A program made the position numbers and the translations under genes. The notes below the pieces were generated by a model that saw nothing but the letters and a program-made list of their open reading frames with translations, was not told where the DNA came from and did not search any database. Positions 26,521-36,156 of a stretch of 64,000 bases of DNA are shown here, in pieces (the first letter of the stretch is position 1; each line of letters starts with the position of its first letter). Origin of the DNA: Bacteroidota bacterium (GTDB taxonomy: Bacteria > Bacteroidota > Bacteroidia > Sphingobacteriales > Sphingobacteriaceae); the NCBI GenBank assembly GCA_023450085.1, contig JAEXHI010000008.1, positions 1 through 64,000 of the forward strand, read 5' to 3'.

Positions 26521-26646
26521 AATACCTACAGGTAAACACCAGTTTTGCATTAAGCACTTTGATGTATAAACTTTGCATCTCTTTTTACTTTGCGCTCTTC
26601 AAACCTACCCGATTGCAAAGTCTAAAATATAATAACAAATAGTAAG

Positions 26647-27111
26647 ATGGCACCAGAATCAGATAATTACGTTAAAATATTAATCCGTTTTTATAGCGAC
26701 ATTTTTGACGAAGAGATTGTAGAAACAATGTGGGCTGAAATTATTGACAAGAATAACGGCCTGTACAAAATTGATAATATCCCATTTTATGCTCCACTTG
26801 CCTCAGACGATATTGTATTTGCAGAATATGACGATATCGAAGAAGTGCTGACATTTCGAAGAACAGTTGAATACTCGGGAAATTCAACTATTCAAGTGGT
26901 AATTTTCGAAAAAGATAAAGACACCAATTCGGTAAGAAAAGTATTTGAAGATCTTGGTTGTTCTACAGAAAAATTTAAAGAAGGATACTTTGTAATAGAA
27001 GTACTTTCTACGATGAATTACCAACCTATAAAGATTATCCTCGATGAGCTAAGGGATAGTAAAGTCATCGACTATGCTGAACCTTGCTTGGCAGAAGGAC
27101 ACAGAAAATAA
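26647..27111 (+). CDS. DUF4265 domain protein
   Basis: 154 residues. Matches the DUF4265 pattern: ETMWAEIIDKNNGLYKIDNI followed by PFYAPLASDDIVFAEYDDI, then TVEYSGNSTIQVVIFE and a C-terminal alpha/beta half. The protein is small, soluble and acidic, without signal or membrane segment. The family has no demonstrated biochemical role. It sits in a run of orphan genes with no recognisable toxin next to it. Confidence 0.75.
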   Translation: MAPESDNYVKILIRFYSDIFDEEIVETMWAEIIDKNNGLYKIDNIPFYAPLASDDIVFAEYDDIEEVLTFRRTVEYSGNSTIQVVIFEKDKDTNSVRKVFEDLGCSTEKFKEGYFVIEVLSTMNYQPIKIILDELRDSKVIDYAEPCLAEGHRK

Positions 27112-27215
27112 GCCTAGTTACATTAAATCTCTAACGAGAGAGAACTTTTTATTTAGTTTATAGCTAATTTGAACATTAAATTAGATGAGACCTTCAAACC
27201 CTTAGTATCAATTTT

Positions 27216-27791
27216 ATGAGAACACAGCTAATGATATTGTTTCTATTCAGTGGTCTATTTCACAAGGCATTAGGGCAGTCTAAAAATGAACACATCAATT
27301 TAAATGCTAAAGACACGTTTGAAAAAAGCTATATTAAACAAGACTACGGAATTTTTGAAGGAAAAATAGAAATTATAAATGAAAACACATTTAAACTGGG
27401 AGAAAAAACCTTAATAATTAATAGTACAGACAAAAATTTAAGGGAAATTTTCAGAAAAGGAATTTTTAATCCAGACATTGTTTTTGGAAAGGAAACAACC
27501 AAACCTCTTAGTAAAGTTCAGATTGAAACGTTATCTAAAGAAAACCAGATCTTTTTAAATTTATTAAGGAACGACAGCCTAAACATTAGCTCCGTAGAAG
27601 AATTGGCTGAATTAAATCCAAATCCTCAGACGAAACGATTTTCATTTTGGTTATTCACTAAAGGTTTTATGAATCCTACGGAATATTATTTTGAAATTTA
27701 CAACAAAAGCGCCACTAAAAAGACAACCTTTAGTGAATTTCTAATTAAGGCTAGAATGACCTTTTTTCATAAAGGAACCGTCATCATTTAA
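27216..27791 (+). CDS. Secreted hypothetical protein
   Basis: 191 residues with an N-terminal hydrophobic segment (MRTQLMILFLFSGLFHKALG) read as a signal peptide. The mature part is Lys/Glu/Asn-rich without recognised domain; GIFEGKIEIINENTFKLGEK suggests an initial beta hairpin. Not recognised. It closes the 24.4-27.8 kb block of orphan genes; the next gene is convergent. Confidence 0.55.
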   Translation: MRTQLMILFLFSGLFHKALGQSKNEHINLNAKDTFEKSYIKQDYGIFEGKIEIINENTFKLGEKTLIINSTDKNLREIFRKGIFNPDIVFGKETTKPLSKVQIETLSKENQIFLNLLRNDSLNISSVEELAELNPNPQTKRFSFWLFTKGFMNPTEYYFEIYNKSATKKTTFSEFLIKARMTFFHKGTVII

Positions 27792-27946
27792 GTATATCCT
27801 TTCGACGTTCATTGGTTATGGGTTTATTGTTTTTTAACCACCTTAGACATTTTAGTTTTAACCATTAAGTTTTGCTCGATATAGTCTTAATTATCTTCAT
27901 TTCTTAATGTTTTTTTTCAATCACCTACTCATCTAAATATGACCAA

Positions 27947-27982
27947 ACAAAAAATCCCCAGTAACCTAAGCCACTGAGGATT
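27947..27982 (-). terminator. Terminator of the DPP-IV-like peptidase gene
   Basis: 10-base stem (arms 27973-27982 and 27953-27962) with one U-G pair on the minus strand, then TTTTTT. The stop codon is at 28000. Confidence 0.8.
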
Positions 27983-27999
27983 TCTCTATATCTAATACT

Positions 28000-30504
28000 T
28001 TAATTTTTACGTTCTACTTCCCTATCCATTTCCGTCATGTTCACGTTGGTTGACTGAGAAAAATCATCTAAAAGATAGTTGTTGAAATAATCAGCTAAGC
28101 GCCAGAACATGTATTCCGTCATATCGCCAAAACCATGACGTTGACCAGGCACAATGATGAAATCAAAACGTTTACCTGCTTTAATTAGTGCATTAGCTAC
28201 CCTAACACTATTAGCTGGGTGTACGTTGTTATCAATATCGCCATGCATCAACAATAAATGTCCTTTTAGGTTTTTAGCCAAATCTGGGTTTTTATCAATC
28301 GAATATTTGAATGAAGTATCTCCCTTTAAGGAAACAATTTCTTTCACCCCATGGTGTTTTTCACTCCACCAACGGTTGTAAATGCTATTATCATGGTTAC
28401 CCGCTGCAGAAACTGCTACTTTAAAGAAATCAGGATATACCAACATGGCAGCGGTCGACATAAAACCACCCCCAGAGTGTCCTGTGATACCTACTTTATT
28501 GACATCAATAAACGGATACCTATCTGCCAATTGTTCTATCGTCGCTTTTTTATCAGCCAAACCATAATCACGCAAGTTACCGTAACCATAAGTATGGTAC
28601 CATTTTGAACGTGCTGGGTGACCACCTCTATTACCTACAGTTATTACCACATAACCTAATTGCGCTAAACGGTCCATCCTGTCCATGCTACGACCAAAAG
28701 CTTTATTTACCGCTTCAGTTTGTGGACCTGGATACACATACTCAATTACAGGGTATTTTCTACTCGGATCAAAGTTGAAAGGCTTATACATTACGCCATA
28801 CAAATCGGTTACACCATCATCAGCTTTCACCTTAAATGGTTCAGGAAATTTATAACCCGCAGCCATCAATAAAGATAAATCAGTAGTTTCCAACTCCATC
28901 ACTTTGTTACCGTTGTTGTCGTACAAAGTAGATTTTGGAGTGGTATTAACTCTTGAATAATTATCTACAAAGTAACGTCCATCATCGTTCATACTCGAAG
29001 CGTGGTCAAAATCGCCAGCGTTTAATAATCTTAAGCCTGAACCGTCAAAATTTACACGGTACAAGTGGTAATAATATGGATCTTCTTTAGCTTCGCGACC
29101 ATTGGCCGTAAAATAAAGCACTCTAGCTTTTTCGTCAATGTTTACGATGTTCTCGCAATGGAAAGAGCCTTTAGTGATTTGGTTTTTCAATTTTCCGTTT
29201 TCGTCAAACAGGTAAAAATGCCCCCAACCATCACGCTCACTCCAATGGATGAGCTCCTTACCACCGTTCACCAAACCAGGGCGCTGTACTTCCACATAGG
29301 TATTAAAACGTTCTTCGATTAACGGTTTTACGGTGCCACTGGCTACATCTACCACACAAACATCAATACGTTTTAAATCGCGACTGGTGCGGCCCATGTA
29401 AAATTTACCATTATCACCTAACCAAACCGCTGGATTAAATTCATTATCTCTATCGGCATTTAATGCTGGCTTGCTATACGTGTTTAAGCTTTGGTCTTTA
29501 AAAGCCGCAACATTTAATTTCTTACTTGTTTTTTGTGCAAAATTGAACAACCAAACTTCATCTTGTGGCGCTTCTGTTTCACCTGGCATTTGGTATTTAT
29601 AAGTCTCTAAGGTTGGTCTGCCAGCACTTACGCTATTGATTACCCAAAGGTCTTTAACTTTTCTGCTATCTGAACGTTGTATTACAAAGTATTTCGAATC
29701 TGGCGACCAAAGCACAAATGCTCTTCTGCGCTTTTTATCATTCTTAATAATCTCCTCGTTGTTCTCTCCACTACCGTCACTTCCAAAAGCATATGATTTC
29801 ACCCCATCTTTAGTCAGTTGGTGTTCAACAATAGTGCTGTCTTCTTCATTTTTTAGGGCCTTTTGGTAATTGGCTTTGTCCATCCAAAACAAGTTGTAAT
29901 TACGGGTAAAGATAATGGCAGACGAATCTGGTGCTACAGCTCCCCAGCTTGGTTTGGTTTTGGGTCTCTTAAAATCTTTGATTTCTAGGAGTTTGCCACC
30001 AGCTAATTCATATTGGAATTTGAAGATTTTTTTCTGCATCGAATCCGCTGCTTTTTTATCTTTTCTATCTGGCTTTACCTCATCGATGGTACTTTTTATT
30101 TCGAAAGTAATCAACTTCTCGTCGTTGCTAAATTTCAAATTCTCAATTGGCAAATGTTGCGCATCAAATGGGTCACGGGTAATCAAAGTGATTTCTGCAG
30201 CCAACTTTGCAGGATCGAAAAGTTGTTTTTTATTTCTGGAAGCAGGCTCAACGATGTACCAGTTTTTTCCGCTAGGAGTTTCGTATTCGTACCAAAAACG
30301 GTTGCTTTGTTTTAACCAATGCGGGTCTACACTGGTGGAATAAATCATTTTTCGCAATTTGCTAGGCGAAAAACGGGCTGCCATTTGATAGTTGGCCTTT
30401 TGGGGTACCTGAAGCGTTTCTGTAGTGGTAATTGTTTTGGTTTGGGCATGAACAGCCACTCCTGAAAACAAACCTAACAGTGAGAACAAGTAGAGTTTTT
30501 TCAT
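28000..30504 (-). CDS. S9 family serine peptidase, dipeptidyl-peptidase IV-like
   Basis: 834 residues with signal peptide (ending VHAQ). The N-terminal two-thirds form a DPP-IV-type beta-propeller (YEYETPSGKNWYIVEPASRN, VLWSPDSKYFVIQRSD, EVWLFN), and the C-terminal third is an alpha/beta hydrolase. Catalytic triad: Ser in GHSGGGF near residue 675, Asp in MHGDIDNNVHP near 755, His in PGQRHGFGD near 788. It should release dipeptides after Pro/Ala from the periplasm. Family precedents include secreted prolyl peptidases of Bacteroidota. Monocistronic with its own terminator. Confidence 0.9.
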   Translation of the reverse strand: MKKLYLFSLLGLFSGVAVHAQTKTITTTETLQVPQKANYQMAARFSPSKLRKMIYSTSVDPHWLKQSNRFWYEYETPSGKNWYIVEPASRNKKQLFDPAKLAAEITLITRDPFDAQHLPIENLKFSNDEKLITFEIKSTIDEVKPDRKDKKAADSMQKKIFKFQYELAGGKLLEIKDFKRPKTKPSWGAVAPDSSAIIFTRNYNLFWMDKANYQKALKNEEDSTIVEHQLTKDGVKSYAFGSDGSGENNEEIIKNDKKRRRAFVLWSPDSKYFVIQRSDSRKVKDLWVINSVSAGRPTLETYKYQMPGETEAPQDEVWLFNFAQKTSKKLNVAAFKDQSLNTYSKPALNADRDNEFNPAVWLGDNGKFYMGRTSRDLKRIDVCVVDVASGTVKPLIEERFNTYVEVQRPGLVNGGKELIHWSERDGWGHFYLFDENGKLKNQITKGSFHCENIVNIDEKARVLYFTANGREAKEDPYYYHLYRVNFDGSGLRLLNAGDFDHASSMNDDGRYFVDNYSRVNTTPKSTLYDNNGNKVMELETTDLSLLMAAGYKFPEPFKVKADDGVTDLYGVMYKPFNFDPSRKYPVIEYVYPGPQTEAVNKAFGRSMDRMDRLAQLGYVVITVGNRGGHPARSKWYHTYGYGNLRDYGLADKKATIEQLADRYPFIDVNKVGITGHSGGGFMSTAAMLVYPDFFKVAVSAAGNHDNSIYNRWWSEKHHGVKEIVSLKGDTSFKYSIDKNPDLAKNLKGHLLLMHGDIDNNVHPANSVRVANALIKAGKRFDFIIVPGQRHGFGDMTEYMFWRLADYFNNYLLDDFSQSTNVNMTEMDREVERKN

Positions 30505-30702
30505 GTATTTAGTTAGTTAAGTAATGGAAATTTGAATGAGCTAATTTAAACCAAAAAGAGGTGGGTCTAAGGGTTTTTATGTAATAATTGAGTGAGTTTA
30601 CCGTGCTACATTTCTAGTTTTCAAAGGGTCAGGTAAATATTTATCAACACCACTACCAATTTTGATGTTATTGATTAGTTTTGTTCGTATTTATAGTACT
30701 TT

Positions 30703-31590
30703 ATGAAAAGATTTTTCTTACCTCTTATGGCATTGGCACTGGTTTATGGAGCTGGATGCCAATCAAAATCTCAAACTGCCCAAACTAGTGAAACAAAGGA
30801 CAGCGTAACCAATGTGGCCAGTACTGAACCCACTGAAAATCAAAGCGCCCCTATTGACACTAAAAATATCAAGGTAGCTGATGCCAAAACAATATTGGCA
30901 AGACCACAAGTGCCTATCCTTTGTTACCATCAAGTACGTAACTGGAGAGCTACGGATGGTGCCATGGGCAAAGACTATACTGTAGAGATCCAAAACTTTA
31001 AAGACCAGATGAAAATGTTGTCGGACAGTGGTTATCACACCATTTTGCCTGATCAGCTTTACGCTTATTTAAACGAGGGCAAAGCACTTCCAAAGAAGCC
31101 TATTATGCTTACTTTTGATGATACGGTTTTAGATCAATACACGGTGGTTAACCCAACCCTAAAGAAATATGGATACAAAGCTGCCTATTTCATCATGACG
31201 GTTTCTATTGGCAAAAAAGGCAAGTTTGTAAATTACATGAGTGCAGAACAGATTAAAGAACTTTCTGACGAAGGCAATACCATTGGTAGCCATACGTACG
31301 ACCATAAGAACTTCAAAAAATACACAGGTAAAGATTGGGAAGAACAATTAGATAAACCAACCAAAAAACTGGAAGAAATTACTGGTAAAAAAATCGAGTA
31401 CTTCGCTTATCCATTTGGTTTATGGAACAAAGAAGGCTTTCCTGAGTTAAAGAAAAGAGGCTTTAAAATGGCTTTCGCTTTGGCTGATAAACGTGATGAG
31501 AATGATCCTTTAATGTGCGTTAGAAGAATTATTGCCAGTGGCCATTGGAGCCCTAAAACTTTGCACAATAATATTGTAAAAAGCTTTTAA
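30703..31590 (+). CDS. Polysaccharide deacetylase-family lipoprotein (first of tandem pair)
   Basis: 295 residues. Lipobox YGAGC near residue 19, a Thr/Ser/Gln linker, then a NodB/CE4 domain: VPILCYHQV, motif 1 MLTFDDT (usual TFDDG), motif 2 SHTYDH with both metal-binding His, motif 3 YFAYPFG, and a C-terminal RRIIASG. All metal ligands seem present. It should remove N- or O-acetyl groups from a surface or peptidoglycan polymer. The next gene is a close paralogue 60 bases downstream, so a tandem duplication with possible division of labour. Confidence 0.85.
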   Translation: MKRFFLPLMALALVYGAGCQSKSQTAQTSETKDSVTNVASTEPTENQSAPIDTKNIKVADAKTILARPQVPILCYHQVRNWRATDGAMGKDYTVEIQNFKDQMKMLSDSGYHTILPDQLYAYLNEGKALPKKPIMLTFDDTVLDQYTVVNPTLKKYGYKAAYFIMTVSIGKKGKFVNYMSAEQIKELSDEGNTIGSHTYDHKNFKKYTGKDWEEQLDKPTKKLEEITGKKIEYFAYPFGLWNKEGFPELKKRGFKMAFALADKRDENDPLMCVRRIIASGHWSPKTLHNNIVKSF

Positions 31591-31650
31591 GATAATTTAA
31601 ACTACATAGACACATAAGTTTTTTATTAAGCACATTTTGCTGAATTAATA

Positions 31651-32517
31651 ATGAAAAAAATTCTAGTTGGGGCATTATTTTTATGCCCCTTTCTATTTTC
31701 GGGCTGCCAATCTACTTCTGGCGAAAGCAATTTAAGCGCTACCACCAAAGCTACTGATACTTCTTCTGTTGCCACCGCACCAAAAGCCGACACTTTAAAA
31801 GCGGCTGATGCAGCGACTATTTTAGCCAAAAAAGAAGTACCAGTGTTGTGCTACCACCAAATAAGGGAATGGCTACCAAGCGATGGTAAACGAGCAAAAG
31901 ATGACATCATCTCTCCTGCTAAATTTAAAGAACACGTTAAAATGTTGGCCGATAGCGGATATCAATCGATACTTCCCGACCAGCTTTATGATTATTTGGT
32001 TTACGGTAAAAAACTTCCAGAAAAGCCAATTATGTTCACTTTTGATGATACTGACTTGGACCAATATACCGTGGCCTACCCTACCTTAAAACAGTATGGG
32101 TTTAAAGGCGTTTATTTCATCATGACGGTTTCCATTGGCAAAAAAGGAAGAATTGCCTACATGAATGCTCAACAAATCAAGGAGCTTTCTGACCAAGGGA
32201 ACGTGATTGCCAGCCATACCTACGACCATAAAAACTTTGCCAAGTTCAATGAGGAGGATTGGAAAACACAGATTGATGAACCTACCCAAAAACTAGAGAA
32301 AATTACGGGTAAAAAAGTGGAATATTTCGCCTACCCTTATGGAGTTTATAAAAGTAGCTCGTTGCCAAAATTAAAAGAGCACGGTTTTAAAGCAGCTTTT
32401 ATCCTTTCTACCAAAAGAGACGAAAATTATCCTTTGTACACCATTAGGAGAATTATTGACCCAGGGAATTACACCGCCAGAAATTTACTACACAGCATTA
32501 AAAAGAGTTTTAAATAG
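31651..32517 (+). CDS. Polysaccharide deacetylase-family lipoprotein (second of tandem pair)
   Basis: 288 residues with lipobox FSGC and a CE4 domain of the same layout as its upstream neighbour: VPVLCYHQIREW, MFTFDDTDLDQY, ASHTYDHKNF, FAYPYGVY, RRIIDPG. TFDDT again replaces TFDDG in both proteins. The region between the two genes contains an AACTACATAGACACATAAG repeat fragment (31600-31618) of the CACATAG family. Confidence 0.85.
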   Translation: MKKILVGALFLCPFLFSGCQSTSGESNLSATTKATDTSSVATAPKADTLKAADAATILAKKEVPVLCYHQIREWLPSDGKRAKDDIISPAKFKEHVKMLADSGYQSILPDQLYDYLVYGKKLPEKPIMFTFDDTDLDQYTVAYPTLKQYGFKGVYFIMTVSIGKKGRIAYMNAQQIKELSDQGNVIASHTYDHKNFAKFNEEDWKTQIDEPTQKLEKITGKKVEYFAYPYGVYKSSSLPKLKEHGFKAAFILSTKRDENYPLYTIRRIIDPGNYTARNLLHSIKKSFK

Positions 32518-32579
32518 GAATTATCGTCGTTTTATAAAGTAACTTTTTTAGTTTAGCATCTCACTAAATTATTCTTGAT

Positions 32580-33947
32580 ATGCTTTTTAGATTAATCACC
32601 TCTGCTCTTTTCTTATTTTGTGTTGTCCAATTGAATGCTCAGGTTCCTCATTTAAAAGGTTCAGTGGTGATAGACATGCAAACTGGGCAAATTACTAGTG
32701 ATTTTACAATAAGCAATATTCCAGATTTAGGTAAAAACTACCAAATACTGCTCAACAAGGGTTTTAACATAAAACACATTAAAAACGCTACTGGACAAAC
32801 ACTTAAATATAGCGGTTATTATAATGGAAAGATGCGTGGCGAGGGTTTAACCTATGTACCTCAAGAAAAAAATGAAACACTTGTTGATCCTAAAGAATTA
32901 AGCATTAGTTACACAGGTGCATTCCCCATTTACAATAACGAGTATAATTTTACCGATTTTAAAGGCCTAATTGCTTTTAATGGCACTACGCTCCGAGCAG
33001 CCGAACAGTCAAAATGGTACCCCATTATTTACGACGAGAAAAATGACCAACTGATAGAGCAGGTTACTTTCGACATTTCCGTTGAAGCCAAAGGTGTACA
33101 ACAGATTTTTGTGAATGGCGACATTCCCAAACCAGGACCTTCGGCAACCTTTAGCTCCAAAACGCCTATTGCCCCCTTGCTTTTTGTAGGTAACTACAGT
33201 GTTTTACAAACATCAAATGCCATGTTTTTGAACACCAATATGAATAAACAGCAATTAGCGGTATTTGAAACAGAAATTGCGGAAATCAAAGCTTACTTTA
33301 ATAAAGCTTTATCTATTCCATACACCACAAAAAATGTATTTATTGAACATACCGCAATAGAGAAATTTAATGAGGGAAGAGTTTGGGGTTTTGCGTCTTA
33401 TCCCACCATTGCTATTGCTGGTGGTAAATTAGGCGAAACCGTGGATGAGGTGAACAAAAAGTTTAAAGATTCTACCGACTATCCTTTTTATGCCCATGAA
33501 ATTGCGCACTATTATTTCGGTAACGTTTTACAACCTAACTCCACTTTATTTTGGTTCTTCTTAGAATCCACAGCTGAATATCTATCCGTAAAAGCCAGTG
33601 AAGCAAAATTTGGAAAAAACTACGGCCACACCTATTTTAAAAATGCAGTGAGCAACCTTAAAAACATAAAGGTAGTACCCTTAAATAAAGTAACTGAAAC
33701 TGGCCAAATTGGTGGAACGTATCGATACAGCTATGGGCCTTTAATATTAAGAGGTTTAGAGCAGCTGATTGGAGAAAAACGAGCCCTCGGATTTTTAAAG
33801 CAATGTTTAAACACTAAAGGTAAACCTACTGATTATGCCTTTTTTAAAGAGCAAGCACTAAAATCGGGCATTAGTAATAAGGAGTGGGATGAATTTGAAA
33901 AAGATTTTATCATTAGTGAAAATGTTACGGCGTTAATCAAGTATTAA
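32580..33947 (+). CDS. Secreted gluzincin metallopeptidase-like protein (M1-like)
   Basis: 455 residues, signal peptide MLFRLITSALFLFCVVQLNAQ. The zinc site HEIAHYYFGN is followed exactly 18 residues later by E within LESTAEY, the HEXXH-X18-E spacing of M1 aminopeptidases. The beta-rich N-terminal half resembles an M1 saddle domain (GAFPIYNNEYNFTDFKGLIAF). I do not see a GXMEN exopeptidase motif, so substrate handling may differ. It lies 60 bases after the deacetylase pair, so all three may be one transcriptional unit acting on the envelope. Confidence 0.75.
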   Translation: MLFRLITSALFLFCVVQLNAQVPHLKGSVVIDMQTGQITSDFTISNIPDLGKNYQILLNKGFNIKHIKNATGQTLKYSGYYNGKMRGEGLTYVPQEKNETLVDPKELSISYTGAFPIYNNEYNFTDFKGLIAFNGTTLRAAEQSKWYPIIYDEKNDQLIEQVTFDISVEAKGVQQIFVNGDIPKPGPSATFSSKTPIAPLLFVGNYSVLQTSNAMFLNTNMNKQQLAVFETEIAEIKAYFNKALSIPYTTKNVFIEHTAIEKFNEGRVWGFASYPTIAIAGGKLGETVDEVNKKFKDSTDYPFYAHEIAHYYFGNVLQPNSTLFWFFLESTAEYLSVKASEAKFGKNYGHTYFKNAVSNLKNIKVVPLNKVTETGQIGGTYRYSYGPLILRGLEQLIGEKRALGFLKQCLNTKGKPTDYAFFKEQALKSGISNKEWDEFEKDFIISENVTALIKY

Positions 33948-33962
33948 CAGCACATTCAAAAT

Positions 33963-33995
33963 AAAAAGCTCAAACTTAGATGGTTTGAGCTTTTT
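33963..33995. terminator. Bidirectional terminator
   Basis: AAAAAGCTCAAAC/GTTTGAGCTTTTT, 13-base arms with a 7-base loop, shared by the convergent metallopeptidase and NmrA-like genes. Confidence 0.9.
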
Positions 33996-34011
33996 ATTTA
34001 TGCTACTATGC

Positions 34012-34893
34012 TTAATACTTCGCAGCAAATTCTTTCGCAAAATCAGCAATCTTGATAGCTCCCGTTACTGGAGAACCTTGATTTTCAAAATCATCTGTCA
34101 ATTTATGAGTGTTGATGCCTTGTCCCATTTCTGTGTAAAGGCCTGCAATTTCTTGAGGTATTCCGGCTTGCTGCATCCCTTCCAATGCTTGTTCGTCTGT
34201 AAATTGAACCCAAGGTAAATCTGAAAGACCAACGGCATTGCCTAACACTTTAGCATAATTTTTCGGTTGTTGTACATCACTCACAATGTATCTTACCTTT
34301 TTGCCAGTTACTTCTGAATTCAATTCTTCGGCTGCTGCTACTGCAATATCTTTAGGATGTACCAATGGCAAGTTAACTTCTGATGAATAATTACCACCAA
34401 TAATCTGTGCATGCTTCAACAATGGAATATCATTGAAAAAGTTAGTATAGAAATATCCCGCTCTTAAAAAAGTAACCTCAACATTTTCCAATTCCTTGTA
34501 TATGTTCTCTATGTGATGTAAACCCAAAATTGGTCCCGTACCGTTTTCATAATCAGCACCTACGCTGCTTAACATCACTACTCTATTTACTCCTGCTTGA
34601 ACAAATGCTGCTGCAAAAGCTTTTCCAGCGTTAACCGTATTTTGAATAATATTTGCACCGCCCAAGTTTGGAGGCGTCATGGCAAAAACAGCGTCAGTTC
34701 CTGTAAATGTTTCACTTAAAAAAGCTACATCACTTACCGAACCTACTGCAGCATTTGCGCCTAAAGCTTCAATCGCTTCTTTCCTATCTTCATTGCTTGT
34801 CACTACTGTAACATCATGTCCTTGCGCTACTAAAATTTTGGTCAGGTTACTGCCTATATTTCCGAGAGAACCTGTAATGGTTATTTTTTTCAT
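34012..34893 (-). CDS. NmrA-like NAD(P)-binding protein
   Basis: 293 residues from the ATG at 34893, which is preferred because the open frame upstream covers the regulatory region. Rossmann fold start MKKITITGSLGNIGSNLTKIL (GxxGxxG) and later TDAVFAMTPPNLGGANI, VNRVVMLSSVGADYENGTGP, TFLRAGYFYTNF, matching NmrA/QOR2-type atypical short-chain reductases. May act as an NADPH-dependent quinone or redox sensor protein. It is divergent from an HxlR regulator gene, the standard arrangement for such genes, with an operator-like direct repeat between them. Confidence 0.85.
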   Translation of the reverse strand: MKKITITGSLGNIGSNLTKILVAQGHDVTVVTSNEDRKEAIEALGANAAVGSVSDVAFLSETFTGTDAVFAMTPPNLGGANIIQNTVNAGKAFAAAFVQAGVNRVVMLSSVGADYENGTGPILGLHHIENIYKELENVEVTFLRAGYFYTNFFNDIPLLKHAQIIGGNYSSEVNLPLVHPKDIAVAAAEELNSEVTGKKVRYIVSDVQQPKNYAKVLGNAVGLSDLPWVQFTDEQALEGMQQAGIPQEIAGLYTEMGQGINTHKLTDDFENQGSPVTGAIKIADFAKEFAAKY

Positions 34894-34930
34894 TTTCCTT
34901 TTGTTTAAATAATAAGACAAAGCTACATTT

Positions 34931-34956
34931 GTACTTACTTTTAGACAAGTACTTAC
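34931..34956. promoter_or_regulatory. Possible HxlR operator (direct repeat)
   Basis: GTACTTAC occurs twice, 18 bases apart (34931-34938 and 34949-34956), in the spacer between the NmrA-like and HxlR genes. Confidence 0.45.
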
Positions 34957-34971
34957 CCCAAAGTATGTATC

Positions 34972-35334
34972 ATGGCACAAATCAAAGAGAGCTCTACCGT
35001 TCAGGAAAACAAGAAATATGCCTTAGAAAAATGTCCCGTAACTTACGTGATGGAAAAAATAGGCGGTTATTGGAAACCTATTATCATGTACCATTTAATT
35101 GGCGAGCAAAAAAGATATAGTGAGTTAAGAAGAGCTATTCCTGCTATCTCAGAGAAAATGCTGATTCAGCATTTGAAGCAATTGGAGCAAGACCAGCTCA
35201 TTATTAGAAATGCAAGACCCGAAGTGCCACCTTATGTAACTTACCATTTAAGCAAAGCTGGAAATGGCTTGGTACCTATTATTACCTCCATGGCCGAATG
35301 GGCTTTTAGGGATATCAATGGAGAGTTTAAATAA
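34972..35334 (+). CDS. HxlR-family transcriptional regulator
   Basis: 120 residues; winged helix of the HxlR type: CPVTYVMEKIGGYWKPIIMY, then RYSELRRAIPAISEKMLIQH as recognition region, PEVPPYVTYHLSKAGNGLVP for the wing and trailing helix. The N-terminal Cys at 21 is a typical redox-sensing position of the family. It probably controls the divergent NmrA-like gene and itself. Confidence 0.85.
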   Translation: MAQIKESSTVQENKKYALEKCPVTYVMEKIGGYWKPIIMYHLIGEQKRYSELRRAIPAISEKMLIQHLKQLEQDQLIIRNARPEVPPYVTYHLSKAGNGLVPIITSMAEWAFRDINGEFK

Positions 35335-35392
35335 TGTAAGTCCGAGATTCTATTTAATAACTCAGGCCATAAAAGCGGAGTTTGTTTAATTT

Positions 35393-35578
35393 AACCACAT
35401 AGACACATAGCAAACTCAACAGTGTTAACATCTCTTTAAAAGTTTCTACCATAATTGTAAAACAATACCCCTATGTGGCTATGTGGTTGTATTTTATAGT
35501 TTATAAAATCATTAAGGCGGAATTTGTCTAATTGAACCACATAGACACATAGCAAACTCCCTATGTGTCTATGTGGTT
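35393..35578. repeat. CACATAG-type inverted repeats
   Basis: AACCACATAGACACATAG and CTATGTGTCTATGTGGTT form 18-base complements. Two units lie here (35393-35488 with one mismatch in the arm; 35535-35578 with an 8-base loop), a third in the opposite orientation at 37741-37810 and a fragment at 31600-31618. Confidence 0.7.
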
Positions 35579-35600
35579 TTATTTTTTCTTTAAATATTTT

Positions 35601-36050
35601 CTAAGCGATTTCCTGAATAAGATATGTTTTTCCGTTGAAAAGAATCTGTTCACCTACCGGTTTACCAATCAGCAATTTACCAATTGGCGATGCCGCTGAA
35701 ATAGCAAAATAAGTTTTACCTTCCAACTGTAATTGACCTGCACTGATACTGATGTAGAAACTCCCTTGATTGGTAATAACCAAACTACCATTTCGAGCAG
35801 TGTTTGTATCTCCTATATCCTTTAAAGATTGCAAGATGGCCCTTTGCTGTTGCGCGTCAGCCAACAACTGCTTATTACGGTTAATATCCTGCTGAGCCAT
35901 TTCACGACCTGTTTCAAACTTATCCCCTGCACTACTTTTGGTGTCGTCATTACTGGCTTCCTGAGCTTGTAATAAAGCTTCGTTAGCCGTGGCAATGCGC
36001 TGTTCTACAAAATTTAAGCAAAGCTGATAAAGTTCGTTTTTTAATTGCAT
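35601..36050 (-). CDS. GreA/GreB C-terminal domain-like protein
   Basis: 149 residues from the ATG at 36050. The N-terminal half is helical (coiled coil, with KSSAGDKFETGREMAQQDIN), and the C-terminal half ends with SPIGKLLIGKPVGEQILFNG, the closing beta barrel segment of GreA/GreB-type transcript-cleavage or Rnk-like factors. In Bacteroidota databases such proteins are often mislabelled as 3-oxoacyl-ACP synthase; nothing here resembles a thiolase fold. It should bind the RNA polymerase secondary channel, by analogy. Confidence 0.7.
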   Translation of the reverse strand: MQLKNELYQLCLNFVEQRIATANEALLQAQEASNDDTKSSAGDKFETGREMAQQDINRNKQLLADAQQQRAILQSLKDIGDTNTARNGSLVITNQGSFYISISAGQLQLEGKTYFAISAASPIGKLLIGKPVGEQILFNGKTYLIQEIA

Positions 36051-36156
36051 CAAGTAGTTAATTAGTTGTTTGGTTGGTTAGTTGTTTAGGAACTCAGCAA
36101 GAAAGCACATTAAATATGCTTCCTTGCTGATTTAACGGTGATGAAAGATGTACTTA

